Shown here piece after piece: positions 33,776 to 42,267 of a stretch of 64,000 bases of DNA; positions within the stretch are counted from its first letter, which is position 1, and the number at the start of each line of letters is the position of its first letter. The position numbers were made by a program, and so were the translations under genes. The notes below the pieces were generated by a model, which was not told where the DNA came from, did no database searches, and saw only the letters and a program-made list of their open reading frames with translations. Origin of the DNA: AC-38 sp033856025 (GTDB lineage Bacteria; Actinomycetota; Thermoleophilia; Solirubrobacterales; Solirubrobacteraceae); assembly GCA_033856025.1 (NCBI GenBank), contig JAWVFQ010000001.1, positions 75,433 to 139,432 on the forward strand. Direction: 5' to 3'.

Positions 33776-35281
33776 GTGATCCGCACCCGCCTGCGCCGCC
33801 GCTCCGCCGCCCGCGACGCCTACGCGGCGTGGACCGAGCGCGTGGAGCCGGCCACGGCCATCCGCCCGCACCTGCGCCGCTTCGCCGCGCCGCCGGTCCT
33901 CGTCGAGCCGCGCACGGAGCCCCAGCCGATCTCGGTGGTCATCGACACCTCCGGCGGGGGCGACCCCGCGGTCACGCGCGCCTCGCTGCCCGGGGCCGTC
34001 CCCGCCGTGGAGGGCGACGGGCGCGCCCGGCTGGGCGACGTGCGCACGCCCTGGGCCGCCGTCCTGGACGCCGGCGACCGCCTGGCCGACGGGGCGCTGC
34101 GCCGGCTGGGCCAGGCCGCGGCGCTGGCGCCCGACGTGGCGCTGATCACGGGCGACGACGACGTCCTGGACCGGTCCGAGCGCCGCGTGGAGCCGCGCTT
34201 CTTCCCCGGCCCCTCGCCCGACCTCCTGCGCGAGCGCGACCTCACGGGCTCGGTGGCGCTGCTGAGGACGTCGCGGCTGCCCGCCCACCTGCCGGAGGGG
34301 CCGCGCTGGCGCTACGAGCTGGCCCGCCACCTGGCCGGCCCGGCGGGCGCGGGCCACGCCCACCTGGCGCTGGTGCTCGTGCACCGCGCGCAGGGCGACG
34401 CGACGCATCCACCGGCGCCCGCCCAGGCCCGCCTGGTGCCGCCGCTGCGCGGCGAGCCGCGCGTCGAGGCGATCGTGTGCTTTCGCGACCGTCCCGACCT
34501 GCTGGAGCGCTGCACCCGCTCGCTGCTGGCCTGCGACTACGAGCGCCTGAGCCTGCGCCTGGTCGACAACGGCAGCGCCGAGCCCGCCACCGCCGACCTC
34601 CTGGACCGGCTGGGCCGCGACGCGCGCGTCACCGTGCGCCGCGACGACCGCGACTTCAACTTCTCCGCCCTGAACAACGCCGCCGCCGCGGAGTCCGACG
34701 CCGAGGTCCTGGCCCTGGTCAACAACGACGTCGAGTTCGCGCAGCGCGACTGGCTCGAGCCCGTCCTGGCCCACGCCCAGCGCGCGGACGTCGGCGCCGT
34801 GGGGCCACTGCTCACGCGTCCCGACGGGCGCGTCCAGCACGCGGGCGCGGCGATCGGGCTGCACGGGACGGCCGGGCACCCGTTCGCCGGCCTGCGCCCC
34901 GACGCCCGCACGCCGCTGGGCGCGGCGAGCGACGGCGTGCGCAACTGGCTGGCCGTCACCGCCGCGTGCCTCGTGGTGGAGCGGCCGAAGTTCCACGGCG
35001 TGGGCGGGTTCGACGAGCGCCTGGTCGTGGGCGGCAACGACGTCGACCTCGGGCTGCGCCTGACCGCGCGCGGCTGGCGCACGCTCTGCGTGCCGCAGGC
35101 GCGCGCCGTGCACGCCGAGTCCGCCACCCGCGACCCCGCGGACGTTCTGGCCGGCGACGTGCAGCGCAGCGTGGAGCGCTACGGCGACTTCCTGGCCATG
35201 GGTGACCCGTTCTACAGCCCGGGTCTCACGCTGGAGCGCACGGACTGCTCTCCGAAGACGCCGGGAGAGGCGGGGGCATGA
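33776..35281 (+). CDS. GT2 glycosyltransferase with a degenerate first GT2-like domain
   Basis: 501 aa. The C-terminal half is a normal GT2 domain: VEAIVCFRDRPDLLERCTRS, LRLVDNGSAEPATADLL, DFNFSALNNAAAAE, LALVNNDVEFAQRDWL (DxD-type NND) and GGNDVDLGLRL. The N-terminal half (about 50-225) keeps only remnants of a second GT2 domain (VALITGDDDVLD, RFFPGPSPDLLRERDLTGSV), as seen in two-domain O-antigen synthesis proteins, and lacks the usual nucleotide-binding start. GTG at 33776 has GAGAGG 8 bases upstream. Its TGA overlaps the ATG of the WsaF-like gene. Probably adds a deoxyhexose such as rhamnose (inference). Confidence 0.82.
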   Translation: MIRTRLRRRSAARDAYAAWTERVEPATAIRPHLRRFAAPPVLVEPRTEPQPISVVIDTSGGGDPAVTRASLPGAVPAVEGDGRARLGDVRTPWAAVLDAGDRLADGALRRLGQAAALAPDVALITGDDDVLDRSERRVEPRFFPGPSPDLLRERDLTGSVALLRTSRLPAHLPEGPRWRYELARHLAGPAGAGHAHLALVLVHRAQGDATHPPAPAQARLVPPLRGEPRVEAIVCFRDRPDLLERCTRSLLACDYERLSLRLVDNGSAEPATADLLDRLGRDARVTVRRDDRDFNFSALNNAAAAESDAEVLALVNNDVEFAQRDWLEPVLAHAQRADVGAVGPLLTRPDGRVQHAGAAIGLHGTAGHPFAGLRPDARTPLGAASDGVRNWLAVTAACLVVERPKFHGVGGFDERLVVGGNDVDLGLRLTARGWRTLCVPQARAVHAESATRDPADVLAGDVQRSVERYGDFLAMGDPFYSPGLTLERTDCSPKTPGEAGA

Positions 35282-36531
35282 CGTCGAAGCGCTCGCGCCA
35301 CATCCGGGAGATCCTGCGCCAGGGCCCCACCGAGGCGGGCTACGCCTTCTTCCGCGCGCGCCGGCGGCGGCGCAACCTGGCCGACGACGACCTCGAGCTC
35401 AGCGCCTCCGAGCGCCTGGCGCTGGACCCGGCCGTCGACCTGGACATGGCCGACCTGGAGGCGCACGCCGCCGTGGTGCGCCGGCGGGCGGCGGTCCCCG
35501 ACGGCGCCTCGCTGCAGTGGTTCTTCCCCGGCTTCCACCTCGTGACGGGCGGCGGCGTCCACACGGCCCTGCGCCTGGCCGACCTCGTGGCGCGCGAGCA
35601 CGGCATCGAGAACCGCTTCCACCTCTACGACCGCGACGCGCCCGGCGAGGTCCCGGCCAAGGCGGCCGCCGCGTTCCCCGCTCTGGCCAACGCGCGCTTC
35701 ACGGCCGGCGACGCGCTACCCGGTCGCGCCGACGCCGCCATCGCCACCACGTGGGAGAGCGGCTTTCACCTCGTTGGCTTCAACGACACCCGGGCCAAGC
35801 TGATGCTGGTCCAGGACTGGGAGCCCGACTTCCATCCCGCCGGGTCGGCGCGGGCGATCCTCGAGCTGCTGGCGGCCCTGGGGATCCCGGGCCTGGTGAA
35901 CTCGCCGGGGCTGGCGGACTCCTGGCGCGCCGCGGGCAACCCGGCGACCGCGTTCACCCCGGCCGTCGACACAGGCCGCTTCCGCCCCGGCCCGCGCCCC
36001 GACGAGCCCGTGCGGATCTTCTTCTACGGGCGCCCGCGCACCGCGCGCAACGCCTTCGGCCTCGGCCTGGCCGCGCTGCGCCATGTCAAGGCGCGCTTCG
36101 GCTCGGGGGTGGAGATCGTCAGCGCGGGCGAGGACTGGAGCCCCGGCCAGTACGGCGCGGACGACCTGATCGAGAACCGGGGGATGCTGGAGGACCTCGA
36201 CACGGTGGCGGAGCTGTACCGCTCCTGTCACGTCGGCCTCGTCTTCATGCTCACCCGCCACCCCTCCTACCAGCCGCTGGAGTTCATGGCCAGCGGGATG
36301 GCGACGGTGTCCAACCGCAACCCCCACACCGAGTGGCTCCTGCGCCACGAGGAGACGGCGCTGCTGGCCGACCCGCTCCCCGCGCTCGTGGCCGAGCAGG
36401 TGGGCCGGCTCGTGCGGGACGCGCCACTGCGTGCCCGCATCGCCGACGCCGGCCGCGCGCTGGCCACGGCCCGCACCTGGGACGACGAGCTCGACCGGGC
36501 CTGGCGCGCCGCTACAGCCGCTCGGCGATAG
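35278..36531 (+). CDS. WsaF-like rhamnosyltransferase (GT4)
   Basis: 417 aa. After an Arg-rich N-terminus come SLQWFFPGFHLVTGGGVHTA, ATTWESGFHL, KLMLVQDWEPDFHPAGS and FFYGRPRTARNAFGLGL, then LVFMLTRHPSYQPLEFMASG. This layout matches the rhamnosyltransferase WsaF of S-layer glycan synthesis, which adds beta-linked rhamnose in a polyrhamnan. The ATG overlaps the GT2 stop (ATGA). Together with the GT2 gene and the adjacent Wzm/Wzt exporter, this suggests a rhamnan-like polymer made in the cytoplasm and exported whole. The 3' end overlaps the convergent Wzm gene by 20 bases. Confidence 0.78.
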   Translation: MTSKRSRHIREILRQGPTEAGYAFFRARRRRRNLADDDLELSASERLALDPAVDLDMADLEAHAAVVRRRAAVPDGASLQWFFPGFHLVTGGGVHTALRLADLVAREHGIENRFHLYDRDAPGEVPAKAAAAFPALANARFTAGDALPGRADAAIATTWESGFHLVGFNDTRAKLMLVQDWEPDFHPAGSARAILELLAALGIPGLVNSPGLADSWRAAGNPATAFTPAVDTGRFRPGPRPDEPVRIFFYGRPRTARNAFGLGLAALRHVKARFGSGVEIVSAGEDWSPGQYGADDLIENRGMLEDLDTVAELYRSCHVGLVFMLTRHPSYQPLEFMASGMATVSNRNPHTEWLLRHEETALLADPLPALVAEQVGRLVRDAPLRARIADAGRALATARTWDDELDRAWRAATAARR

Positions 36532-37378
36532 CCGGCGCCTCGCGGTCGAACAGCCACACGCCCAGGGCACACAGCGCCGCGAAGACGGCGATGGGGACCA
36601 GCGCCCAGCCCCAGCCGCCGATCGCGTCGATCGCGCCGCGCGCGCTCGGGTCGATCACCCACTTGCGCCCCTGCTCGAGCAGCATGGCGATCGGGTTGAA
36701 CAGCAGGTAGCGCTGCGAGGCGTCGGGCACGGTGTCGATCGCGTACAGGACCGGCGAGCCGTAGAACATGATCGTGGAGGCGACGAACCAGATCGGCGCC
36801 ACGTCGCGGAAGCGCACGTAGAGCGAGGAGACGATCATCGACACCGCCGCCGTGATGGCGATGAGCGGCAGGATCAGCAACGGCAGCAGCAGCCACGTCC
36901 AGCGCGGCGACACGCCGTAGGCGAGCAGGAACACGAACACCGCGAACAGGCTGAGGAAGAGGTTCAACGCCCCGGTGAGCACCGTGGACAGCGGGATTAC
37001 CAGCCGCGGGAAGTGCATCTTGCGCACGATCCCCTCGGAGTCCACCACCGCCGTCACGGCCCGCTGCGTGGAGTCCGAGAAGAAGTTGAACAGCACGATG
37101 TTGAACAGCAGCAGCACCGGATAATTCGGGATCTGGTCGCCGAACTTCACGATCTGGCTGAACACGACGTAGAGCACGCCGAACAGCATCAGCGGGCGCA
37201 TGAGGGACCACAGGTAGCCCAGGACCGAGCCGAAGTACGTCAGCCGGTACTCGGTCAGCCCGATGATCCAGGTCAGGTTGACGAAGCGCCGCCAGCCGCC
37301 GCCGTAGGCCGACGGGCCGCGCATCTCGCGCGCCTCCGGCGACACGGGAAACGAGGTGGTGGCCGCGGGCGTGCTCAT
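36512..37378 (-). CDS. wzm: ABC-2 polysaccharide export permease (Wzm-like)
   Basis: 288 aa with six hydrophobic spans. LTEYRLTYFGSVLGYLWSLM is the conserved amphipathic N-terminal region of ABC-2 polysaccharide permeases, and ILFNIVLFNFFSDSTQRAV, FPRLVIPLSTV and FYGSPVLYAIDTVPD are equally typical. It forms the membrane channel that moves finished polysaccharide or teichoic-acid-like chains across the membrane. The ATG at 37378 overlaps the TGA of the ATPase gene, fixing the start. Only Wzm and Wzt are present; no co-polymerase or outer-membrane channel gene is nearby, as expected for a single-membrane cell. Confidence 0.9.
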   Translation of the reverse strand: MSTPAATTSFPVSPEAREMRGPSAYGGGWRRFVNLTWIIGLTEYRLTYFGSVLGYLWSLMRPLMLFGVLYVVFSQIVKFGDQIPNYPVLLLFNIVLFNFFSDSTQRAVTAVVDSEGIVRKMHFPRLVIPLSTVLTGALNLFLSLFAVFVFLLAYGVSPRWTWLLLPLLILPLIAITAAVSMIVSSLYVRFRDVAPIWFVASTIMFYGSPVLYAIDTVPDASQRYLLFNPIAMLLEQGRKWVIDPSARGAIDAIGGWGWALVPIAVFAALCALGVWLFDREAPAIAERL

Positions 37379-38592
37379 CGCGGCGCCGCCGCCGGGCTGC
37401 CCGCGCGCTGCACCTCGACCTGGTGGGGGATGCTCACCAGGCCGGAGTTCTCGGGGGCGCCGTGCACGATGAACTCGCGCGCCCGCCCCTCGTAGGCCAG
37501 CATCCCGCCGCCCTCGGTGTGGACTCCCACGTCCACGTAGAAGCGCCCGACGCCGAGCGGGTTGTCCATGCGCACGCGCACCTCCACCCGCTCGCCGGGC
37601 TCCAGCGCGGGCTCGGCCGCGTCCACTCCGCGGGTGGTCGTGCCGAAGATCCGCACGCCGTCGTCGTTGGTCAGCTGCACGTGGATCTCGGGGCGCTCGA
37701 CCGCCTCGTGCACGTCCAGTGCGACGTGGACCGTCAGCGGCTCGCCGTGGGGCGCGGCGTCGACGGCCCGGCCCTCGGCGTCCTCGATCCACGCGCCGGC
37801 CACCGTGGCCACGCCGCGGCCCCCGCCCTGGCCGGCGGCGCCGCGCTGGCGCTCGAAGTTCAGCTCCATGTAGCGCGCGCCCACCTCGCCGGGGTCGCCG
37901 ATCACCATGAGGTGCCCGCGCTCCAGCAGCAGCGCGCGGTGGCAGAAGCGCTCGATGGTGGCCATGTCGTGGGTCACGAGGACGATCGTGCGCCCCTCGT
38001 CGCGCAGCCGCCGGAACTCGTTGAAGCACTTCTGCTGGAACGCCGCGTCGCCCACCGCGAGCACCTCGTCGATCAGCAGCACGTCGGCGTCGGACTGCAC
38101 CATCAGGGAGAAGGCCAGGCGCACCTGCATCCCGGACGAGTAGTTCTTGAGCTTGAGGTCGAGGAAGTCCTCCAGCTCGGCGAAGGCGATGACGTCGTCG
38201 AAGCGCGCGCGGGCCTCGGCGGGCGTGAGGCCCATCATGACGCCGTTGATGACGACGTTGTCCAGCGCGGTCAGCTCCATGTTGAAGCCGACGCCGAGCT
38301 CGATGAACGGCGTGAGCCGGCCCGCGATCAGGATGCGTCCGGTGTCGGCCTTGTAGATCCCGGCCAGGCACTTGAGCAGCGTGGACTTGCCGGACCCGTT
38401 GCGCCCGACGATCCCGAAGAACTCGCCCTCCAGCACCTGGAAGCTCACGTCCTCCAGCGCGCGCAGCTCGTCGATCTCCACCCGCCGGAACGGGTGCATG
38501 GCGCGCTCCTTGAGCGTCCCGACGTGCTGGCGGGGCACGCGAAAGGTCTTGGAGACGCGGTCGACGTCGATCCCGGCGTAGCGGTCGGCCAT
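37375..38592 (-). CDS. wzt: ABC polysaccharide exporter ATPase with C-terminal carbohydrate-binding domain (Wzt-like)
   Basis: 405 aa. The ATPase part (1-255) has Walker A GRNGSGKST at 63-71, the family's variant signature YSSGMQ at 151-156 and Walker B VLLIDE at 171-176. Residues about 265-405 form a beta-sandwich domain like Wzt C-terminal domains, which recognise the capped end of the exported polymer. So the exporter probably reads a terminal sugar modification, for example O-methyl, before transport. First gene of the two-gene export operon, divergent from heme A synthase; a TACGTA box (38608-38603) lies 10 bases before the ATG. Confidence 0.92.
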   Translation of the reverse strand: MADRYAGIDVDRVSKTFRVPRQHVGTLKERAMHPFRRVEIDELRALEDVSFQVLEGEFFGIVGRNGSGKSTLLKCLAGIYKADTGRILIAGRLTPFIELGVGFNMELTALDNVVINGVMMGLTPAEARARFDDVIAFAELEDFLDLKLKNYSSGMQVRLAFSLMVQSDADVLLIDEVLAVGDAAFQQKCFNEFRRLRDEGRTIVLVTHDMATIERFCHRALLLERGHLMVIGDPGEVGARYMELNFERQRGAAGQGGGRGVATVAGAWIEDAEGRAVDAAPHGEPLTVHVALDVHEAVERPEIHVQLTNDDGVRIFGTTTRGVDAAEPALEPGERVEVRVRMDNPLGVGRFYVDVGVHTEGGGMLAYEGRAREFIVHGAPENSGLVSIPHQVEVQRAGSPAAAPR

Positions 38593-38602
38593 GCGCGAAG
38601 AG

Positions 38603-38612
38603 TACGTAGCAT
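38603..38612. promoter_or_regulatory. Overlapping divergent -10 boxes, wzt and ctaA
   Basis: TACGTA (38603-38608) reads as a -10 for the minus-strand ABC gene, 10 bases from its ATG. TAGCAT (38607-38612) reads as a -10 for the plus-strand heme A synthase, 10 bases from the ATG at 38623. The two boxes overlap by two bases, so polymerase can probably occupy only one at a time. Confidence 0.45.
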
Positions 38613-38622
38613 GGGGGCCCGC

Positions 38623-39600
38623 ATGCGCGAGCGCCACGCCATCTCGCCACGCGCTTACGTCCGCGTGGCCCGGGCCGCCCTCTTCGCGCTGGCGGTCATC
38701 GTCCTCACCGGCGCGGCCGTCCGGCTCACGGGCTCCGGTCTGGGCTGCCCGGATTGGCCCAAGTGCTACGGCGGGGCGATCGCGCCGCTGGAGACCCACG
38801 CGGTGATCGAGTACGGAAACCGGATCCTGTCCGGCCTGGTCGGCCTCACCGCGGTGGCCGCGTTCGCGGGCGCGTGGCTGCGCCGGCCCTTCCGCCGCGA
38901 CCTGCTCTGGCTCTCCGCCCTGCTGCCGCTGGGCGTGGTCGCCCAGGCCGTGCTCGGCGGGTTCACGGTCCGCCAGCACCTGGCGCCCGGGTTCGTGATG
39001 GCCCACTTCGTCCTGGCCATGGCGATCCTCGTGGCCGCGGTCGCCCTGGCCTGGCGAGCCGACCGCGAGCCCGGCCGCGCCGGCCCGCCGGCCGACCGGC
39101 TGAGCGCCTGGTCGGTGCGCGCGCTCGTGCCGCTCGGCGCGGTGACGATCTTCGCCGGGACGGCCGCCACCGCGGCCGGACCCCACGCCGGCGGCGCCGG
39201 GACGGGGGACGAGATCAATCGCCTGGACTTCAAGGGCGCGCGGACGCTGGACTGGGCGATCCACCAGCACGCGACCGTGGCCTTCGTCTTCGGCCTGGGC
39301 GCCGTCGCGGCGTGGCTGGTGCTGTGGCGCCGGCGCGCCGACCCGGCGGCCCGGCGCGCCGTCGCGGTGCTGGCGGCGCTGCTGGCGGCGCAGGGCGCCG
39401 TGGGGACCCTCCAGTACGCGCTGGAGCTCCCGGCCGAGATCGTCTGGGTCCACGTCGGGCTGGCCGCCGCCACCTGGGTGGCGCTGCTGTGGGCGGCCGC
39501 GGCCGCCGGCGCGCCCGCGCCGGCGCCGGCCGGCGCCGCTCCCGAGCCGCGGGAGACCGACCGAGCCGACCGCCTCGTGGTCGAGACTGCGTCGCGCTGA
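38623..39600 (+). CDS. ctaA: Heme A synthase (CtaA/COX15)
   Basis: 325 aa with about eight membrane spans. TGSGLGCPDWPKCYGG is the conserved first loop with its Cys pair; heme-ligand histidines are in PLETHAVIEYGNR, VMAHFVLA, DWAIHQHATVAF and IVWVHVGLA. The enzyme oxidises the methyl group of heme O to the formyl of heme A for cytochrome c oxidase. ATG 38623 is chosen because the in-frame ATG at 38611 lies inside the TAGCAT -10. The C-terminal 40 residues are Ala/Pro-rich and outside the membrane. No other cytochrome oxidase gene is in the window; it stands alone within glycan genes. Confidence 0.92.
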   Translation: MRERHAISPRAYVRVARAALFALAVIVLTGAAVRLTGSGLGCPDWPKCYGGAIAPLETHAVIEYGNRILSGLVGLTAVAAFAGAWLRRPFRRDLLWLSALLPLGVVAQAVLGGFTVRQHLAPGFVMAHFVLAMAILVAAVALAWRADREPGRAGPPADRLSAWSVRALVPLGAVTIFAGTAATAAGPHAGGAGTGDEINRLDFKGARTLDWAIHQHATVAFVFGLGAVAAWLVLWRRRADPAARRAVAVLAALLAAQGAVGTLQYALELPAEIVWVHVGLAAATWVALLWAAAAAGAPAPAPAGAAPEPRETDRADRLVVETASR

Positions 39601-39612
39601 CATGCGTCCCCA

Positions 39613-42267
39613 ATGACCATGGAGCCCCGGACCGAGCAGGCGGCTGCCGCCGCGGAGCTGTCGCCCGACGCCGACGCGCGCCTGGCCGAGGCGTTCGCGC
39701 TGGTGCGCTCGGGCGACGTGGCGGTGCTGTCCGTCGACGTCTTCGACACCGTCCTGTGGCGTCGCGTGGCCGAGCCGGCGGACGCCTTCCTGCTCCTGGC
39801 CGGCCGCCTGCGCGACCGCGGCCTGCTGGCCGGCGACGTGACCGACACGGAGTTCGCGGCCCTGCGCGCCGGCGCCGAGAAGCGGGCCCGCCAGGAGGCC
39901 CTGGCCGCGGGCCGCAGCCGCGAGGTCACCCTGGAGGAGGTCCACGCCCGGCTTCCCCGGCCGCTCTTGACCCGCGACGTCTCGCCGGCCGAGCTGGCCG
40001 AGGTGGAGTGCGGGCTCGAGCACGAGCTGCTCGTGCCCGACCTCGACGTGGCCGAGCTGATCTCAGTGGCTCGCGCCGAGGGCCGTCAGGTGGTGGCCGT
40101 CTCCGACACCTACTTCTCCGAGCGCCAGCTGCGCGTGCTGCTGGCGCGCGGGCCTCTGGCGAACCTGCGCTTCGACCGCGTGTTCACGTCCAGCGCGCAC
40201 GGCACCGGAAAGGGCGAGGGCCTGTTCTCCGTCGTGCTGGAGACGCTGGGGCGCGCGCCGCACGAGGTCCTGCACGTGGGCGACAACGCCGACGCCGACA
40301 TCGTCCCGGCGCGGCGGCTGGGCCTGCGCACCGTCTACTTCGAGCGCCGCCCGCCGGCGCTGGAGCGGATCATGCGCCGCGAGGCCGCGTACGCCCACGT
40401 CCCCCCCGACCAGGCGCACGGGGAGAACGGCCTGGCGGCGCTGCGCGGCAAGGTGCTGGGGCGGGCCGAGCGCGTGCGCCAGCCCGAGGGGCTGCGCGCG
40501 TTCTGGGAGTACGGCGCGGCCAGCCTGGGCCCGTCGTTCACCGCCTTCGCCGAGTGGGTCCACGCGCGGGCCGGCCAGGAGGAGGTGTCCAAGGCCTTCT
40601 GTCTCATGCGCGAGGGCGAGCTGCTGTCGCGCCTGGTCAACCGGGCGGCCCCGGCCTGCGGCTCCGAGGTCGTCGCCGAGCCGCTGTGGCTCTCGCGCCA
40701 GGTGTGCGCGCGAGCCAACATCCGGGAGGGCACGCGCGAGGAGCTGGAGGCCCTGTTCGAGCGTCGCCGCCTGCCCACGCTGCGCGAGTTCGCCGCCACG
40801 GTGGGGGCGCCCCTGGAGATGTTCGGCGAGCTGGCCCGCGACGCCGACCGCTGGCTGGACGACGCGGGCTTCGGCGACGAGGTGATCGACGCGATCGTCC
40901 ACGGTCCCGACCTGCGCATGGCGGTGGTCGGCCAGGCGCAGGAGCTGCGCCGGCGCATCCTGCGCTACCTGGAGTCGGTGCGCCCGCCCGGCGAGGAGAC
41001 GGTGCTGATGGTGGACCTGGGGTGGGGGGCGACGATCCAGTCGATGGCCCAGCGCCTGCTGCGCGAGGCGGGGGTCCCCTGCCGCACGGTCGGGCTGTAC
41101 ATGGTCACCGGCGAGAAGGCGGCGCAGCGCGCGCTGGACGGCGTGGAGTCGCACGGCTTCCTGGCCTCGTTCGGTCTGCCCAAGGACGAGGTGCGCGCGA
41201 TCATGCGCAGCCCCGAGATCCTCGAGCAGCTGTGCATGCCCGACCACGGGTCGCAGGTCTCGATCACCGAGGAGCTCCAACCCGTGCTGGCCGACGCGCC
41301 GGAGGCGTTCGCCTACCAGGGCGTGCAGCGTGCCGCCGTCCAGTCGGGGATCCTGGCCTTCCAGCGCGAGTGGGGGCGCTACCGCACGGCCCTGCCGGGG
41401 ATGCTGGAGCCCCTGTGGCGCTGCCCGCGCGAGCTGCTGCTGGCGACGATCGTCCGCGCGGTCGTCGCCCCCACCCCCGACGAGGCGGCGCTGTTCGGCC
41501 CCTGGCTGCACGACGAGAACTTCGGCTCCGACCGCGTGGACGCCATCGCCACCGGCCCCTCGGTCAAGTCACTGCCCCACCTGGACCCGCGGACGCTGAT
41601 CGACATCCCCATGACCGACCTGTACTGGCCGTTCGGGCTGGCCGCGCTGCACGACGAGCACCTGGCTCGCGCCGCCGCCGCCGTGGCCACCGGGCAGGTC
41701 CCCTGGGAGGCGTTCGGACCCGAGCTGGAGACCGGGCGCTTCGAGGTCTACATGGACCTGGGGTGGGGGTTCTCCGACGAGACCAAGCTGGCCATCAAGG
41801 TGCGGCGCAACCGTCGCGGCCTCTCCCTGGCCCGGGCCACGATCCGCGGCGACTTCGTGAAGCGCGTGCGCCTGGACCCGGCCAAGGCGCCCTGCGTGAT
41901 CCGCCTGGACTGGATCCGCCTGCGCTGCCGCCGGCACGGGCTCAAGGAGCCCGTCGAGATCCTGCTGGAGTCGCCCGAGGACTTCGCCGGCCTGCGCCTC
42001 CACGGCGCCCACGCGATCGCCCCCAAGCTGCTGGTCGTCCCGGGCGACGACCCCTACTTCATCCTCGACGTCGAGCGCCGCGCGGGCGGGCCGGTCTACG
42101 AGGTCGAGCTGGAGTGCGCGTTCGCCGTGCTGGGGGTCCCGCGCTCGCAGGCGCGCGAGCGCCGGGCGCGCCTGCGCGCGGCGATCCGCCGGACCGCCAA
42201 GGACTCGCGCGTGTTGGGCGCTCCGCTGCGGCTGCTGCGCCGCGTGGCCCGGCGACTGGCCGGCTAG
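39613..42267 (+). CDS. Large HAD-domain protein of glycan loci (COG5610-like), unknown function
   Basis: 884 aa. Residues about 35-255 are a HAD-superfamily domain: VLSVDVFDTVLW at 38-49 with nucleophile Asp42, VVAVSDTYFS (motif II) and HVGDNADADIVPA (motif IV). The remaining 600 residues are a distinct region with MREGELLSRLV, VDLGWGATIQSMAQRLL, VGLYMVTGEKAAQ and an all-beta-looking end (about 700-840). Proteins with this layout occur in polysaccharide clusters and are called predicted hydrolases; none of the usual GT motifs is present. It may be a phosphatase acting on a glycan intermediate or a scaffold (inference). Its stop shares CTAG with the convergent GT gene. Confidence 0.7.
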   Translation: MTMEPRTEQAAAAAELSPDADARLAEAFALVRSGDVAVLSVDVFDTVLWRRVAEPADAFLLLAGRLRDRGLLAGDVTDTEFAALRAGAEKRARQEALAAGRSREVTLEEVHARLPRPLLTRDVSPAELAEVECGLEHELLVPDLDVAELISVARAEGRQVVAVSDTYFSERQLRVLLARGPLANLRFDRVFTSSAHGTGKGEGLFSVVLETLGRAPHEVLHVGDNADADIVPARRLGLRTVYFERRPPALERIMRREAAYAHVPPDQAHGENGLAALRGKVLGRAERVRQPEGLRAFWEYGAASLGPSFTAFAEWVHARAGQEEVSKAFCLMREGELLSRLVNRAAPACGSEVVAEPLWLSRQVCARANIREGTREELEALFERRRLPTLREFAATVGAPLEMFGELARDADRWLDDAGFGDEVIDAIVHGPDLRMAVVGQAQELRRRILRYLESVRPPGEETVLMVDLGWGATIQSMAQRLLREAGVPCRTVGLYMVTGEKAAQRALDGVESHGFLASFGLPKDEVRAIMRSPEILEQLCMPDHGSQVSITEELQPVLADAPEAFAYQGVQRAAVQSGILAFQREWGRYRTALPGMLEPLWRCPRELLLATIVRAVVAPTPDEAALFGPWLHDENFGSDRVDAIATGPSVKSLPHLDPRTLIDIPMTDLYWPFGLAALHDEHLARAAAAVATGQVPWEAFGPELETGRFEVYMDLGWGFSDETKLAIKVRRNRRGLSLARATIRGDFVKRVRLDPAKAPCVIRLDWIRLRCRRHGLKEPVEILLESPEDFAGLRLHGAHAIAPKLLVVPGDDPYFILDVERRAGGPVYEVELECAFAVLGVPRSQARERRARLRAAIRRTAKDSRVLGAPLRLLRRVARRLAG

